In this document: piece by piece, positions 45,285 through 54,088 of the stretch | Layout: each line of letters begins with the position of its first letter | How positions within the stretch are numbered: the stretch's first letter is position 1 | From: Brevibacterium sp. S22 | Lineage (GTDB): Bacteria > Actinomycetota > Actinomycetes > Actinomycetales > Brevibacteriaceae | NCBI RefSeq assembly: GCF_004745485.1 | Contig: NZ_RHFG01000002.1 | Location: 327,148 to 391,147 of the forward strand | Length of the DNA stretch: 64,000 bases | Reading direction: 5' to 3' | Position numbers and translations under genes: made by a program | The notes under the pieces: model-generated | The model's database searches: none | What the model was told of the DNA's origin: nothing | What the model saw: only the letters and a program-made list of their open reading frames with translations

Positions 45285-46784
45285 ATGACCAACCTGGCCG
45301 ACAATCTCACCGTCACCGCGAGCCGACACGGTGACCGACCTGCCGTCCGCCTCGGCGATACTGCGCTGACGTATACGCAGCTGCAGGATCGTGCCCAGCG
45401 GGTTGCGACCCTGCTCACGCAGAGGGGAATCGGACCCGGCGACCGTGTCGGACTCGTTCTGCCGAACGTCCTCGAATTTCCCGTTCTCTTCTATGGTGCG
45501 CTGTCCGTCGGTGCGATCGTCGTACCGATGAACCCGCTGCTCAAGGCACGCGAGGTGGAGTACTACCTCGAGGACTCCGGCGCCGCGATCGTCTTCGCAT
45601 GGAAGGACATGGCAGGCGAGGCGGGCAAGGCTGCGGCCGCCGTCGGCATCGAATGCGTCAGCGTCGACCCCGCCGACTTCGCCGATCAGCTGTCCGCCTT
45701 CGATCCCACTGCGGAGGTGGTGTCCCGCGCCGACGACGACACCGTCGTGCTCCTCTACACCTCGGGCACCACCGGTCAGCCCAAGGGTGCGGAGCTCACC
45801 CACTTCAATATGATGACCAACGCCGCCGTGACCGCTGAGACGCTCATCCACCTCACCGAGACCGATATGGTCATGGGTTGCCTGCCGCTGTTCCACTGCT
45901 TCGGCCTGACCTGCGGACTCAACGCCTCCGTGCTCAGCGGTTCCTGCCTCGCCCTCATCCCGCGCTTCGACCCGATCGAAGCCCTTGAGACCATCCAGGG
46001 TGCGCAGGTCAGCGTGTTCATCGGTGTGCCGACGATGTACGCACGCATGCTTCATGCCGAGGGTCGCGAGTCCTTCGACGTGTCCAGCCTGCGCTCGTGC
46101 ATCTCCGGCGGATCGGCGATGCCGGTCGAGGTGATGAAGAACTTCGAGTCCGCCTTCGACTGCATCATCCTCGAAGGGTACGGGCTGTCCGAGACCTCGC
46201 CGGTGGCGTGCTTCAACCAGCCGGGAATGGAACGCAAGACCGGCACCATCGGAGTCCCCGTGCGCGGCGTCGAGATGAAGCTCGTCGACGATGACGGCAA
46301 CGACGTCGCCGTGGGTGAGGTCGGCGAGATCGCGGTCAAGGGCGAGCCCGTGATGAAGGGCTACTGGGAGCGTGAGGCTGCGACGGAGGAGGCCATCCGC
46401 GACGGATGGTTCCACTCCGGCGACCTCGCCGAACAGGACGCCGACGGCTACTTCACGATCGTCGATCGGAAGAAGGACCTCATCATCCGCGGCGGCTACA
46501 ACGTCTACCCGCGTGAGGTTGAAGAGGCACTGTATGAACACGAGGCCGTCGCCGAGGCGGCCGTGATCGGCATCGCCAACGACGACCTCGGCGAGGAGGT
46601 CGGTGCCGCCGTCGCGCTCAAGGCCGGCAGCAGCGTCGACGCCGAGGCGCTGCGAGCCTTCGCGAAGGACCGCATCGCCGCCTACAAATACCCGCGCAAT
46701 GTGTGGATCGTCGACGAACTGCCCAAGGGGCCGACCGGCAAGATCCTGCGCCGTGAGATCTCCGCTCCGGCGGAGCACGCTTGA
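45285..46784 (+). CDS. Acyl-CoA ligase (AMP-forming, fatty-acid type)
   Basis: Activates a carboxylic acid via acyl-AMP to acyl-CoA. ATP-binding [68 protein letters not shown] and the catalytic lysine in [13 protein letters not shown] are all present. GGAGGA precedes ATG 45285, giving 499 residues. Monocistronic, divergent from PucR. Chain length specificity cannot be read. Confidence 0.88.
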   Translation: MTNLADNLTVTASRHGDRPAVRLGDTALTYTQLQDRAQRVATLLTQRGIGPGDRVGLVLPNVLEFPVLFYGALSVGAIVVPMNPLLKAREVEYYLEDSGAAIVFAWKDMAGEAGKAAAAVGIECVSVDPADFADQLSAFDPTAEVVSRADDDTVVLLYTSGTTGQPKGAELTHFNMMTNAAVTAETLIHLTETDMVMGCLPLFHCFGLTCGLNASVLSGSCLALIPRFDPIEALETIQGAQVSVFIGVPTMYARMLHAEGRESFDVSSLRSCISGGSAMPVEVMKNFESAFDCIILEGYGLSETSPVACFNQPGMERKTGTIGVPVRGVEMKLVDDDGNDVAVGEVGEIAVKGEPVMKGYWEREAATEEAIRDGWFHSGDLAEQDADGYFTIVDRKKDLIIRGGYNVYPREVEEALYEHEAVAEAAVIGIANDDLGEEVGAAVALKAGSSVDAEALRAFAKDRIAAYKYPRNVWIVDELPKGPTGKILRREISAPAEHA

Positions 46785-46900
46785 GCCGTGTGAAGCGGCG
46801 GGGAGACGGTCGGCCTGAGGGGCTGTGACCATCGTGACATCCGGGAACATCGCGAGCAGTTCGAAGCGTTGCACCGGTGAACTCGCGAAAGGATCCGCTC

Positions 46901-47455
46901 ATGACCGTACCTGCGACCGCCTCGGCGTCCTCTTCTGCGCCCGATTCTCGGCAGCGCTTCGTCCGCATCGCCTACGACGATCCGCTCGGGGCTCCGCTGC
47001 TCGATGACCTCGAGCGCGAATACGACGAGCGGTACGGAGACGTCCACGAACAGCCCGCGCGGACCGAGATCCTGCGCTATCCTCCTGAGGCGTTCGCGGC
47101 TCCCACCGGGGCATTCATTCACCTGCTCGAAGACGAAGAACCGATCTCGGGCGGAGCATTCATGCGCTTTGATGAGTCCACTGCCGAGTTCAAACGGATC
47201 TGGACGCACTCCGACCATCTTGGTCGAGGGCTCGCCAGCCGTGTGTTGGCCGAACTCGAGGCCGAAGCCCTCCGGCTCGGCTACACGCAGGTGTATCTGA
47301 CCACGGGACCCCGCCAGCCCGAGGCCGTTCGCCTCTATCTCAAGAACGGCTACACCCCGCTCTTCGACTCGACACTCGAAGCCGAGGAGATCGGCATCCA
47401 CGGTTTCACGAAGGACCTCACGAGCCTCGGGGAAATCGACAAGACTGCCGGCTGA
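46901..47455 (+). CDS. GNAT family N-acetyltransferase
   Basis: The 184-residue protein has the acetyl-CoA motif HLGRGLASRVLAELEAEALR and the following strand YTQVYLTTGPRQPEAVRLYL, with NGYTP typical of the fold. ATG 46901 has AAAGGA seven bases upstream, which decides it over GTG 46877. Substrate unknown. Confidence 0.85.
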   Translation: MTVPATASASSSAPDSRQRFVRIAYDDPLGAPLLDDLEREYDERYGDVHEQPARTEILRYPPEAFAAPTGAFIHLLEDEEPISGGAFMRFDESTAEFKRIWTHSDHLGRGLASRVLAELEAEALRLGYTQVYLTTGPRQPEAVRLYLKNGYTPLFDSTLEAEEIGIHGFTKDLTSLGEIDKTAG

Positions 47456-47470
47456 ACCGGCGGGGCAGTC
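47443..47470 (+). terminator. Hairpin at the end of the GNAT gene
   Basis: GACTGCC (47443-47449) pairs with GGCAGTC (47464-47470), with a CCGG inner stem around the stop codon. Confidence 0.5.
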
Positions 47471-47659
47471 AACTGAGCTGGCGTGGTATCCGCCGGCGAA
47501 CCCAGATCCAGGATGTGGAACGTCGGTATCTCGGGGCGGCGGCCGCCTCGGCGAAAGGGGTCCTAGAATCGAATGGGCCCAGCCGCAGACAGCGGCCCGG
47601 GCTCAAGTAGCCTCCCGCCGGGAGAGCCTGTGAACGATGATGCGAAAGGTGAGTGCGAC

Positions 47660-48502
47660 GTGGCCGAGACCGTCCTCGACATCGCCGATGTGACGTTCCG
47701 ACGTGGGCAGACTCAGATCCTGCACGGGATCGATCTGCGCATCGCCGCCGGCGAGCACTGGGTGCTCATCGGACCCAACGGGGCCGGAAAGTCGACCCTG
47801 CTCAGCTTCGCCTCGGCGCAGGTGTTCCCGACCTCGGGAACGGTCGACATCCTCGGCGAGAGGATGGGGCGGGTCGAACTCGCCGCGCTGCGCCGCCTCA
47901 TCGGCCACGTCAACCCGCGCCACCCGCTGCGCTCGAACCTGTCCGTGACCGAGGTCGTCCTCACTGGGCTGACCGGCACCATCGAACGCCCGATGCGCTG
48001 GGAACCGAGCGACGATGACCTCGCGAGGGCCGAGGCCCGCATCGCCGAGGTGGAGCTGTCCGCCCGCGCCGACGCCGGGTGGAAGGTGCTGTCCCAGGGC
48101 GAGCGTGGCCGCGCCCTCGTCGCTCGCGCCCTCATCGCCGATCCGCAGCTGCTGCTCTTCGACGAGCCGACCACCGGCCTCGACGTCGCCGCCCGCGAAC
48201 AGCTGCTCGAGACCATCGACGACCTCTCCGTGCGCTCACCGGAACTGGCGACCGTGCTCGTCACCCACCATCTCGAGGAGATCCCCGAGACCACCTCGCA
48301 TGCCGCACTCATCTCCGACGGCCGACTGACCGCGGCGGGCCCCATCGCCGAGGTGCTCACCTCCGAGCAGGTCTCTGCCGCCTTCGACCATCCGATCGAG
48401 GTCGGCTTCGCCGACCGACGGTGGTCGGCGCGTGCGGTGAGGTCGGCGCGAGCTGTGTGGCCAGCCCGCGCTGTGGGGGACGCTCGGTCCGTGACGCCGT
48501 GA
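47660..48502 (+). CDS. ABC transporter ATP-binding protein with a repetitive C-terminal tail
   Basis: A single ABC domain with Walker A LIGPNGAGKST, signature VLSQGERGRALVARAL, Walker B LLLFDEPTTGLD and H-loop VLVTHHLEEIPE. Related proteins resemble the ModF/YbbA-like iron or molybdate family. GTG 47660 follows AAAGGTGAG by six bases; GTG 47630 is the alternative, and a -10 TAGAAT (47564-47569) lies upstream. No permease gene is adjacent. The tail repeats RSARAV/WPARAV and the stop codon lies inside an 8-bp tandem repeat. Confidence 0.82.
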   Translation: MAETVLDIADVTFRRGQTQILHGIDLRIAAGEHWVLIGPNGAGKSTLLSFASAQVFPTSGTVDILGERMGRVELAALRRLIGHVNPRHPLRSNLSVTEVVLTGLTGTIERPMRWEPSDDDLARAEARIAEVELSARADAGWKVLSQGERGRALVARALIADPQLLLFDEPTTGLDVAAREQLLETIDDLSVRSPELATVLVTHHLEEIPETTSHAALISDGRLTAAGPIAEVLTSEQVSAAFDHPIEVGFADRRWSARAVRSARAVWPARAVGDARSVTP

Positions 48503-48538
48503 CGCCGTGACGCCGTGACGCCGTGACGCCGTGACGCG
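48491..48538. repeat. Octanucleotide tandem repeat (GTGACGCC)5 plus a degenerate sixth copy
   Basis: Five exact copies of GTGACGCC occupy 48491-48530, followed by GTGACGCG. The ABC ATPase stop TGA (48500-48502) falls in the second copy. Confidence 0.9.
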
Positions 48539-48587
48539 TCGCTGACGCAGCTGCGTTCGGCTGACAGCTGCTGGCTCGGCGGCTCAC

Positions 48588-48639
48588 CACTTTTGGTACG
48601 TCAACCCTGTTCGCGTACAGATGTGTCGGACCAAAAGTG
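48588..48639. terminator. Long-arm inverted repeat after the ABC ATPase gene
   Basis: CACTTTTGGT (48588-48597) pairs perfectly with ACCAAAAGTG (48630-48639). It lies in the 270-bp gap before the small membrane protein gene and could terminate the ATPase transcript. Confidence 0.45.
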
Positions 48640-48772
48640 AAGTCGGTATGGACGAAATGTGGTGCGACCCGTACGCGGTGTGATGGCAGACAGCTCGCCG
48701 CGTCGCTGAGGATCGGCTGGGATCGTGACCGCTGTCATTGCGCCGGTTCCCGCGCGGGCCTAGGCTTGAGGT

Positions 48773-48964
48773 ATGAAGATGAGTACCGTGTGGAGCATCA
48801 TCGGCGCGATCATTGCCATCATCATCGCGTGGTGGGTGGTCAACGTCGCGTTCTCGATCGCGTGGTTCCTCGTCAAGGCCATCATCGCCGTCGTCGTTGC
48901 GGTCGCCATCTTCGGCCTCATCAAGGGCTCGCTGAAGTCCAAAGACCGCGACCGAACACGCTGA
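48773..48964 (+). CDS. Small two-helix membrane protein
   Basis: The 63-residue protein is almost entirely hydrophobic (IIGAIIAIIIAWWVVNVAFS, then FLVKAIIAVVVAVAIFGLI) with a basic KSKDRDRTR tail that should face the cytoplasm. A -10 box TAGGCT (48761-48766) lies six bases before the ATG, so the transcript is probably leaderless. Function unknown; small proteins like this are common in actinobacteria. Confidence 0.7.
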   Translation: MKMSTVWSIIGAIIAIIIAWWVVNVAFSIAWFLVKAIIAVVVAVAIFGLIKGSLKSKDRDRTR

Positions 48965-49038
48965 CGTCGGCACGGGCTGACTCAGCAGGGCTGATCGGGA
49001 GGGCCCGAGGAGCTTTCGCCGAGGCCGTCACCGCTCGA

Positions 49039-50040
49039 TCAGAGATCGCCGAGGCTGGTGTTCGCCCCGCAGAGGACGACGCAGACCTTCTCTCCCTCGC
49101 CCGGCGCATAGCCGTCCTCACCATGGATCCCGGCCAGTGCCGTGGCCGCGGCATGTTCGACGGCCAGCCGGTGCTGATCCCACAGATGCTGCCGAGCATC
49201 GATGATCGCTTCGTCGCCGACGAGCACCGAGGTGACCAGATCGGACTGTGCCGCGGACAGTGCCAGCGGTGTGGCCCTCCGGGCACCGAGTGAATCCGAG
49301 GCCACCGAATCCACCGGCACGTCGACCGGCTGACCCGCTTCGATCGCCGCATTCAGCGCTCGGCAGTTCTCCGGCTCCACAGCGATCGTCCGTACTCCGT
49401 GATGGGTCGCCGCCGTCGCCACACCGGCGAACAGCCCGCCCCCGCCGACCGACACGACCACCGTGTCGAGATCAGGCACCTGCGTCAGAATTTCGGTGAA
49501 CATTGTGCCCGCGCCAGCGGCGATGAGCGGATGATCGTAGGCGTGCGAGGCCAACGCACCCGATGAGGCGACGAACTCCTGGCAGGCGGCGGCCGCCTCG
49601 GCGTACTCGCGACCGACCAGCCGCACCTCGGCGCCGTAGGAGCGCAGGCGCGCGACCTTGACCTCTGGTGCGGTCTCCGGCAGGAACACGGTCGCGGGCA
49701 CCCCGGCCTCGCGGGCGGCCCACGCGCAGGCCAGGCCAGCGTTTCCGCCCGAAGCGATCGTCACTCCCGCCTCGGGGAAGGTGCCCTCGGCAAGGTGGGT
49801 GCGGATGAAGTTCTGCGCGCCGCGGGCCTTGAACGTGCCCGTGTACTGCATGAATTCGAGGGCGAAGTACAGCCCCGAGGCGGCCGGATCGGTCGTCGGT
49901 GCCGCGCTCCAAGTGGCACCGGTGTCGGTCTCCGCAGCGGGCAGATTCCCCGGCTGCGCCGAAGCGACCGCCACCGGGCGCACGCGTCCGGCGATTCGTG
50001 CGGCGGCCGCCTCGACGTCGGCATACGTCATTTCAGTCAT
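49039..50040 (-). CDS. Threonine/serine dehydratase-like PLP enzyme
   Basis: Fold type II PLP enzyme of 333 residues. The PLP lysine is in MQYTGTFKARGAQNFI, the cofactor-phosphate glycine loop is VVVSVGGGGLFAGVA, and ASGGNAGLACAWAA contacts the substrate carboxylate. No ACT regulatory domain, so a catabolic enzyme. It would add to the serine/threonine breakdown encoded by sdaA. ATG 50031 is an alternative start. Confidence 0.85.
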   Translation of the reverse strand: MTEMTYADVEAAAARIAGRVRPVAVASAQPGNLPAAETDTGATWSAAPTTDPAASGLYFALEFMQYTGTFKARGAQNFIRTHLAEGTFPEAGVTIASGGNAGLACAWAAREAGVPATVFLPETAPEVKVARLRSYGAEVRLVGREYAEAAAACQEFVASSGALASHAYDHPLIAAGAGTMFTEILTQVPDLDTVVVSVGGGGLFAGVATAATHHGVRTIAVEPENCRALNAAIEAGQPVDVPVDSVASDSLGARRATPLALSAAQSDLVTSVLVGDEAIIDARQHLWDQHRLAVEHAAATALAGIHGEDGYAPGEGEKVCVVLCGANTSLGDL

Positions 50041-50088
50041 GCCCTCAGCCTATGCGAGAGCTGCTGCAAGGTTTCGTTTCCTGCGGCA

Positions 50089-50150
50089 GATTGTTTGGTC
50101 GATCCACCGTGATCCAGGCGCCCAGAGCGCCGTGGATCGACCAAACAATC
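50089..50150. terminator. Perfect 19-bp inverted repeat between transporter and dehydratase genes
   Basis: GATTGTTTGGTCGATCCAC (50089-50107) is exactly complementary to 50132-50150, with an inner GGCGC/GCGCC stem. Both flanking genes are on the minus strand, so it probably ends the transporter transcript. No U-tract. Confidence 0.55.
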
Positions 50151-50245
50151 GGGTGCAAGGAGAAGATTCGAGGGGTGGGCTGAGGGCAATCACCTCGGCG
50201 AGGGGCCGGCGACGGCGTGAGCCGGCCTCGGCGTTACCTGATGAC

Positions 50246-51610
50246 TCAGTGGTGCTTGGTCACGCCGAGGTCAACGCCCTTCGTCTCCTTGACGAGGCTG
50301 ACGCCGATGAGCGAGATGATGCACACGATGATCATGTAGATCGCGATTGACAGCGACGAACCGGTCTCCGCGAGCAGCGTCTCGGCGATGGTCGGGGCGA
50401 AGGCACCGCCGAGGATCGCACCGAGGGCGTAGCCGATCGACACTCCGGAGTAGCGGACCTGGGCGGGGAACATCTCCGCGTACATCGCCGACATCGGGCC
50501 ATAGGACAGGCCCATGCCGACGGTGAGGACGAAGATGCCGATGCCGTACATCCAGATATTGGCCATATCGATCATGAGGAACGTCGGGATGAGCCACATG
50601 ATGAGGAGGATGTAGCCGATCTGGAAGGTACGCACGCGGCCCAACTTGTCCGACAGCGCCCCGCCCCACATCGTGAAGACCAGCCACCCGAAGCTCGCCA
50701 GCGTCGTCGCCAGCAGCACGGGTGCCCGGTCGAGGCCGACCGAACCGCCCTCGGCGAGCGGGCGGGAGGCATAGGCGGCGAAGAACGCGATGATCATGTA
50801 ACCGACGGCGTTGTTGCCGATGAAGATGAGCGCGGAGAGGATGACCTCCTTCGTGTTCTTCTTGAACAGGGTGCCCAGCGGGGCCGAGGACTCGGCCTTG
50901 CGTTCGGCGAGCTCGGCGAAGACGGGGGACTCCTCGACCTGGCGGCGGATGTAGTAGCCGACGAAGACGAGGACGACGGAGAAGAGGAACGGGATCCGCC
51001 AGCCGAAGCTCGCGAACTGTTCGGGACTGAGCACCGTGGTCAGGACCCAGATGACGCCGGTGGCCAGGATCATCCCGACCGGCACGCCGATCTGCGGGTA
51101 GGCGCCGAAGATGCCGCGCTTGGAGATCGGGGCGTGTTCGACCGACAGCAGCGCGGCCCCGCCCCATTCGCCTCCGGCGGAGAAGCCCTGGAGGATCCGC
51201 AGCAGGGTGAGCAGGATGGGAGCGCCGACTCCGATCGCGGCATAGGTCGGCAGCAGACCGATGAGCGAGGTCGCCGCACCCATGAGGATGAGCGTGAGCA
51301 CGAGCATCTTCTTGCGCCCGATCCGATCACCGAGGTGGCCGGCGATGATCGCGCCCAATGGCCGGAACAGGAAGGAGATGCCCAGAGAGGCCCAGGCCAT
51401 GATCTGCCCGAGTGCCGGATTGTCCGCGGCCAGCGGTCCGAAGTACTGGGTCGAGAGGACGAGACCGGCGGCCTGGGCGTAGATGAAGAAGTCGTACCAC
51501 TCGATGGTGGTGCCGACCAGGGTGCCCGCGAGGACCTTGCGCTCCTCCCGGGTGATCGAATGGGGTGCGGGCGGCTGTGCTGCGGCGGGGCCGGGTGCTG
51601 TGGTGGACAT
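50246..51610 (-). CDS. MFS transporter, MHS type, in the phenylacetate regulon
   Basis: A 12-helix metabolite:H+ symporter of 454 residues with LVGTTIEWYDFFIYAQAAGL, GHLGDRIGRKKMLVLTLILM and RILQGFSAGGEWGGAALLS. The start is ATG 51610; an in-frame ATG lies at 51649. It is divergent from paaZ, and its promoter (-35 GTGACA 51802-51797, -10 TATGAT 51779-51774, spacer 17) is followed by the same operator-like dyad found at paaZ and paaI. Phenylacetate or a related aromatic acid is therefore the likely cargo (inference). Confidence 0.82.
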   Translation of the reverse strand: MSTTAPGPAAAQPPAPHSITREERKVLAGTLVGTTIEWYDFFIYAQAAGLVLSTQYFGPLAADNPALGQIMAWASLGISFLFRPLGAIIAGHLGDRIGRKKMLVLTLILMGAATSLIGLLPTYAAIGVGAPILLTLLRILQGFSAGGEWGGAALLSVEHAPISKRGIFGAYPQIGVPVGMILATGVIWVLTTVLSPEQFASFGWRIPFLFSVVLVFVGYYIRRQVEESPVFAELAERKAESSAPLGTLFKKNTKEVILSALIFIGNNAVGYMIIAFFAAYASRPLAEGGSVGLDRAPVLLATTLASFGWLVFTMWGGALSDKLGRVRTFQIGYILLIMWLIPTFLMIDMANIWMYGIGIFVLTVGMGLSYGPMSAMYAEMFPAQVRYSGVSIGYALGAILGGAFAPTIAETLLAETGSSLSIAIYMIIVCIISLIGVSLVKETKGVDLGVTKHH

Positions 51611-51744
51611 CAGAGGATCTTTCGGTTGCTGGGCGACATTGCCTTGCACCTCGCGGGCGGCGGTGGTCCTCGACTCTGAGTGATCGCCGGTGCCGCCGGC
51701 GAGGCGAATGACGGGTGGCCGTCGTGCGCTTCTCTCCTGACTCG

Positions 51745-51762
51745 ACTGACTGTCTGGTCAGT
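51745..51762. promoter_or_regulatory. PaaR-type operator at the MHS transporter promoter
   Basis: ACTGACTGTCTGGTCAGT is a dyad with 6-bp perfect ends, 12 bp after the transporter -10 box. It matches the sites at 51880-51897 and 63540-63557. Confidence 0.65.
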
Positions 51763-51870
51763 AATTGACACAAATCATAGAGCAGAACGAGCTCCGTGTC
51801 ACTCGCACGCCACCGGGGTGTGCCGTGGGTCGATGGCCGTTTCGCTCGACCGCCGCGGCCGGGGCGAGCA

Positions 51871-51899
51871 ATGACAATTACCGACCAATTGGTTAGTAT
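51871..51899 (+). promoter_or_regulatory. paaZ promoter with operator in the spacer
   Basis: ATGACA (51871-51876) and TAGTAT (51894-51899) are 17 bp apart. The dyad ACCGACCAATTGGTTAGT (51880-51897) fills the spacer, so a bound repressor would exclude RNA polymerase. The 366-bp gap between the divergent genes holds only these two promoters and operators as far as I can see. Confidence 0.7.
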
Positions 51900-51976
51900 A
51901 TTTCTAGGAATCGGCAGCGGTGCCGAACGCGGCCGCCGTGGACCGGGAGACGTCGTTTCACCAGGGAGAGCAAAGC

Positions 51977-54013
51977 ATGACCGAAATCCTCAGTTCCTAT
52001 GTGGCCGGATCCTGGCACACCCCCGCAGCGACCGAGTCCGCCCGCCCCGTCCGCGACGCCGGCACCGGAGAACTCCTGCACTCGGTGAGCTCGGCCGGAG
52101 TCGACTTCGCCGCCGTCGCCGACCATGCTCGGACCACCGGTCTCGAGCAGCTGCAGAGCCTCACCTTCCACCAGCGCGGTGTGATCCTGAAGAAACTCGC
52201 GACCTATCTCATGGAGCGCACGAAGGACTACCACGAGATCTCGTTTTCCACCGGCACCACGAAGCGCGATGCCTTCGTCGATATCGAGGGCGGAATCGGC
52301 ACTCTCTTCACCTATTCCGGTATTGCTCGCCGGCAGATGCCGAACTCGACCGTCCACCTCGACGGCGGTGTCGAGCGCCTGTCGAAGAACGGCACCTTCG
52401 TCGGTCGCCATATCCTCACTTCCCGGCAAGGCCTGGCATGTCAGATCAACGCCTTCAACTTCCCCGTCTGGGGCATGCTCGAGAAGTTCGGGCCGATGTT
52501 CACAGCCGGCGTCCCTGTCGTCGTCAAGCCCGCCACCGACACCGCGCACCTGACCCGTGCCGTGGTCGCGGATATGGTCGAATCCGGTCTGCTCCCCGCC
52601 GGTGCGATCCAGCTGGTCAACGGTGACGTCACCCCGCTGTTCGACCACCTCGCCGAACAGGACGCGATCGCCTTCACCGGTTCTGCGAACACCGCCCGCC
52701 ACCTCTCTGCTCTCGACTGCGTGACCCAACGCGGCACCCGATTCTTCGCCGAGGCGGACTCGCTGAACTTCTCCCTGCTCGGTCCCGATGCCGGACCCGG
52801 CTCGCAGGAATTCGACCTCTTCGTCGAAGGCGTCGTCGCCGAGATGACCGTCAAGGCCGGACAGAAGTGCACAGCGATCCGCCGCACCTTCGTCCCCGAG
52901 GCCTATGCCGAGGCGGTCGGCGAGGCCATCATCGCGAAGCTCGCCACACAGGGCGTGGGCGATCCGCGCGAGAAGTCCACCCGGCTGGGCCCCGTCGTGT
53001 CGACCAAGCAGCGCACCGATGTCCTCGACGCGGTCGACCAGATCATCGCCGGGGGAGCGCACCTGCTGACCGGTGGTCGTGAGGAGTCGGACAGGCTCGC
53101 CGCCGAGCACGGCGGCGCCTATGTCGCGGCCACCGTTCTTCAGGCCGATGACGCGTGGGCCGACGCCGTCCACGACGTCGAGGCCTTCGGGCCCGTGACC
53201 TCGATCATCACCTACTCCGACACCGAGGAGGCAGTCCGCCTGGCCGCCCGTGGCCGTGGCTCCCTGGTCGGCTCGGTCGTCACCCACGATGCTGAGTTCG
53301 CCACCGAGTTCGTCCGCCGGATCGCCCCGTGGCACGGCCGCATCCTCGTCCTCGACCGCGATGACGCCGAAGAGTCGACCGGGCACGGTTCGCCCCTGCC
53401 GAACCTCATCCACGGCGGTCCGGGTCGGGCCGGCGGCGGCGAGGAGATGGGCGGACTGCGCGGCGTCGAACACTTCATGCAGCGCACCGCGATCCAAGCC
53501 TCCCCGGATATGCTCACCGCCATCGGCGGGGAATGGGTGAATGGTTCGGAGCGCCGCCTCGGCGAGCATCCGTTCACGAAGTCACTTGCGGATCTGCGCA
53601 TCGGCGATGCGCTCGATTCGGAATGGCGGGAAGTCACGCTCGACGATATCGAGCACTTCGCGAACTTCACCGGGGACACCTTCTACGCGCATATGAACGA
53701 AGAGGCAGCGGCCGCGAACCCGTTCTTCCCGGGGCGGGTGGCGCACGGGTACCTCATCGTCTCCTTCGCGGCCGGACTCTTCGTCCAGCCGGACCCGGGT
53801 CCGGTGCTCGCGAATTACGGCCTCGAAGGTCTGAACTTCATCACGCCCGTCTCACCAGGGGATTCGCTCAAGGTCACGCTCACAGCCAAGCGCATCACCC
53901 CGCGCGAGACCGACGAATACGGCGAGGTCCGCTGGGACGCGCAGGTCGTCAACCAAAACTACGAACCTGTAGCGAACTACGACGTGCTCACCCTCGTGGC
54001 GAAGGAGTACTGA
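51977..54013 (+). CDS. paaZ: Bifunctional ring-opening enzyme of phenylacetate catabolism
   Basis: Fusion of an aldehyde dehydrogenase and an R-specific enoyl-CoA hydratase (MaoC fold): oxepin-CoA hydrolase plus 3-oxo-5,6-dehydrosuberyl-CoA semialdehyde dehydrogenase. The ALDH half has KAGQKCTAIRRTF (catalytic Cys) and RFFAEADSLNFS (Glu). The hydratase half, from about residue 545, has FANFTGDTFYAHMNEEAAAA and FPGRVAHGYLIVS. 678 residues, normal for PaaZ. AGGGAGAG precedes ATG 51977. Confidence 0.92.
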   Translation: MTEILSSYVAGSWHTPAATESARPVRDAGTGELLHSVSSAGVDFAAVADHARTTGLEQLQSLTFHQRGVILKKLATYLMERTKDYHEISFSTGTTKRDAFVDIEGGIGTLFTYSGIARRQMPNSTVHLDGGVERLSKNGTFVGRHILTSRQGLACQINAFNFPVWGMLEKFGPMFTAGVPVVVKPATDTAHLTRAVVADMVESGLLPAGAIQLVNGDVTPLFDHLAEQDAIAFTGSANTARHLSALDCVTQRGTRFFAEADSLNFSLLGPDAGPGSQEFDLFVEGVVAEMTVKAGQKCTAIRRTFVPEAYAEAVGEAIIAKLATQGVGDPREKSTRLGPVVSTKQRTDVLDAVDQIIAGGAHLLTGGREESDRLAAEHGGAYVAATVLQADDAWADAVHDVEAFGPVTSIITYSDTEEAVRLAARGRGSLVGSVVTHDAEFATEFVRRIAPWHGRILVLDRDDAEESTGHGSPLPNLIHGGPGRAGGGEEMGGLRGVEHFMQRTAIQASPDMLTAIGGEWVNGSERRLGEHPFTKSLADLRIGDALDSEWREVTLDDIEHFANFTGDTFYAHMNEEAAAANPFFPGRVAHGYLIVSFAAGLFVQPDPGPVLANYGLEGLNFITPVSPGDSLKVTLTAKRITPRETDEYGEVRWDAQVVNQNYEPVANYDVLTLVAKEY

Positions 54014-54015
54014 CA

Positions 54016-54062
54016 GTCGGACCGGCTGTCCCCGTCGATCAGGCGAGGGCAGCCGGTCGGAC
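54016..54062. terminator. Bidirectional hairpin between paaZ and the lipid kinase gene
   Basis: GTCGGACCGGCTG (54016-54028) pairs with 54050-54062 at 12 of 13 positions, immediately after the paaZ stop and between convergent genes. Confidence 0.6.
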
Positions 54063-54088
54063 GGTTTGGGATTCGGACGGAATGAGAT

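Noticed and set aside
48491..48538. Phase-variable switch of the ABC ATPase
   Set aside because: The stop codon already lies in the second repeat copy, so ordinary gains or losses of later copies leave the protein unchanged. Kept only as a slippage-prone repeat.
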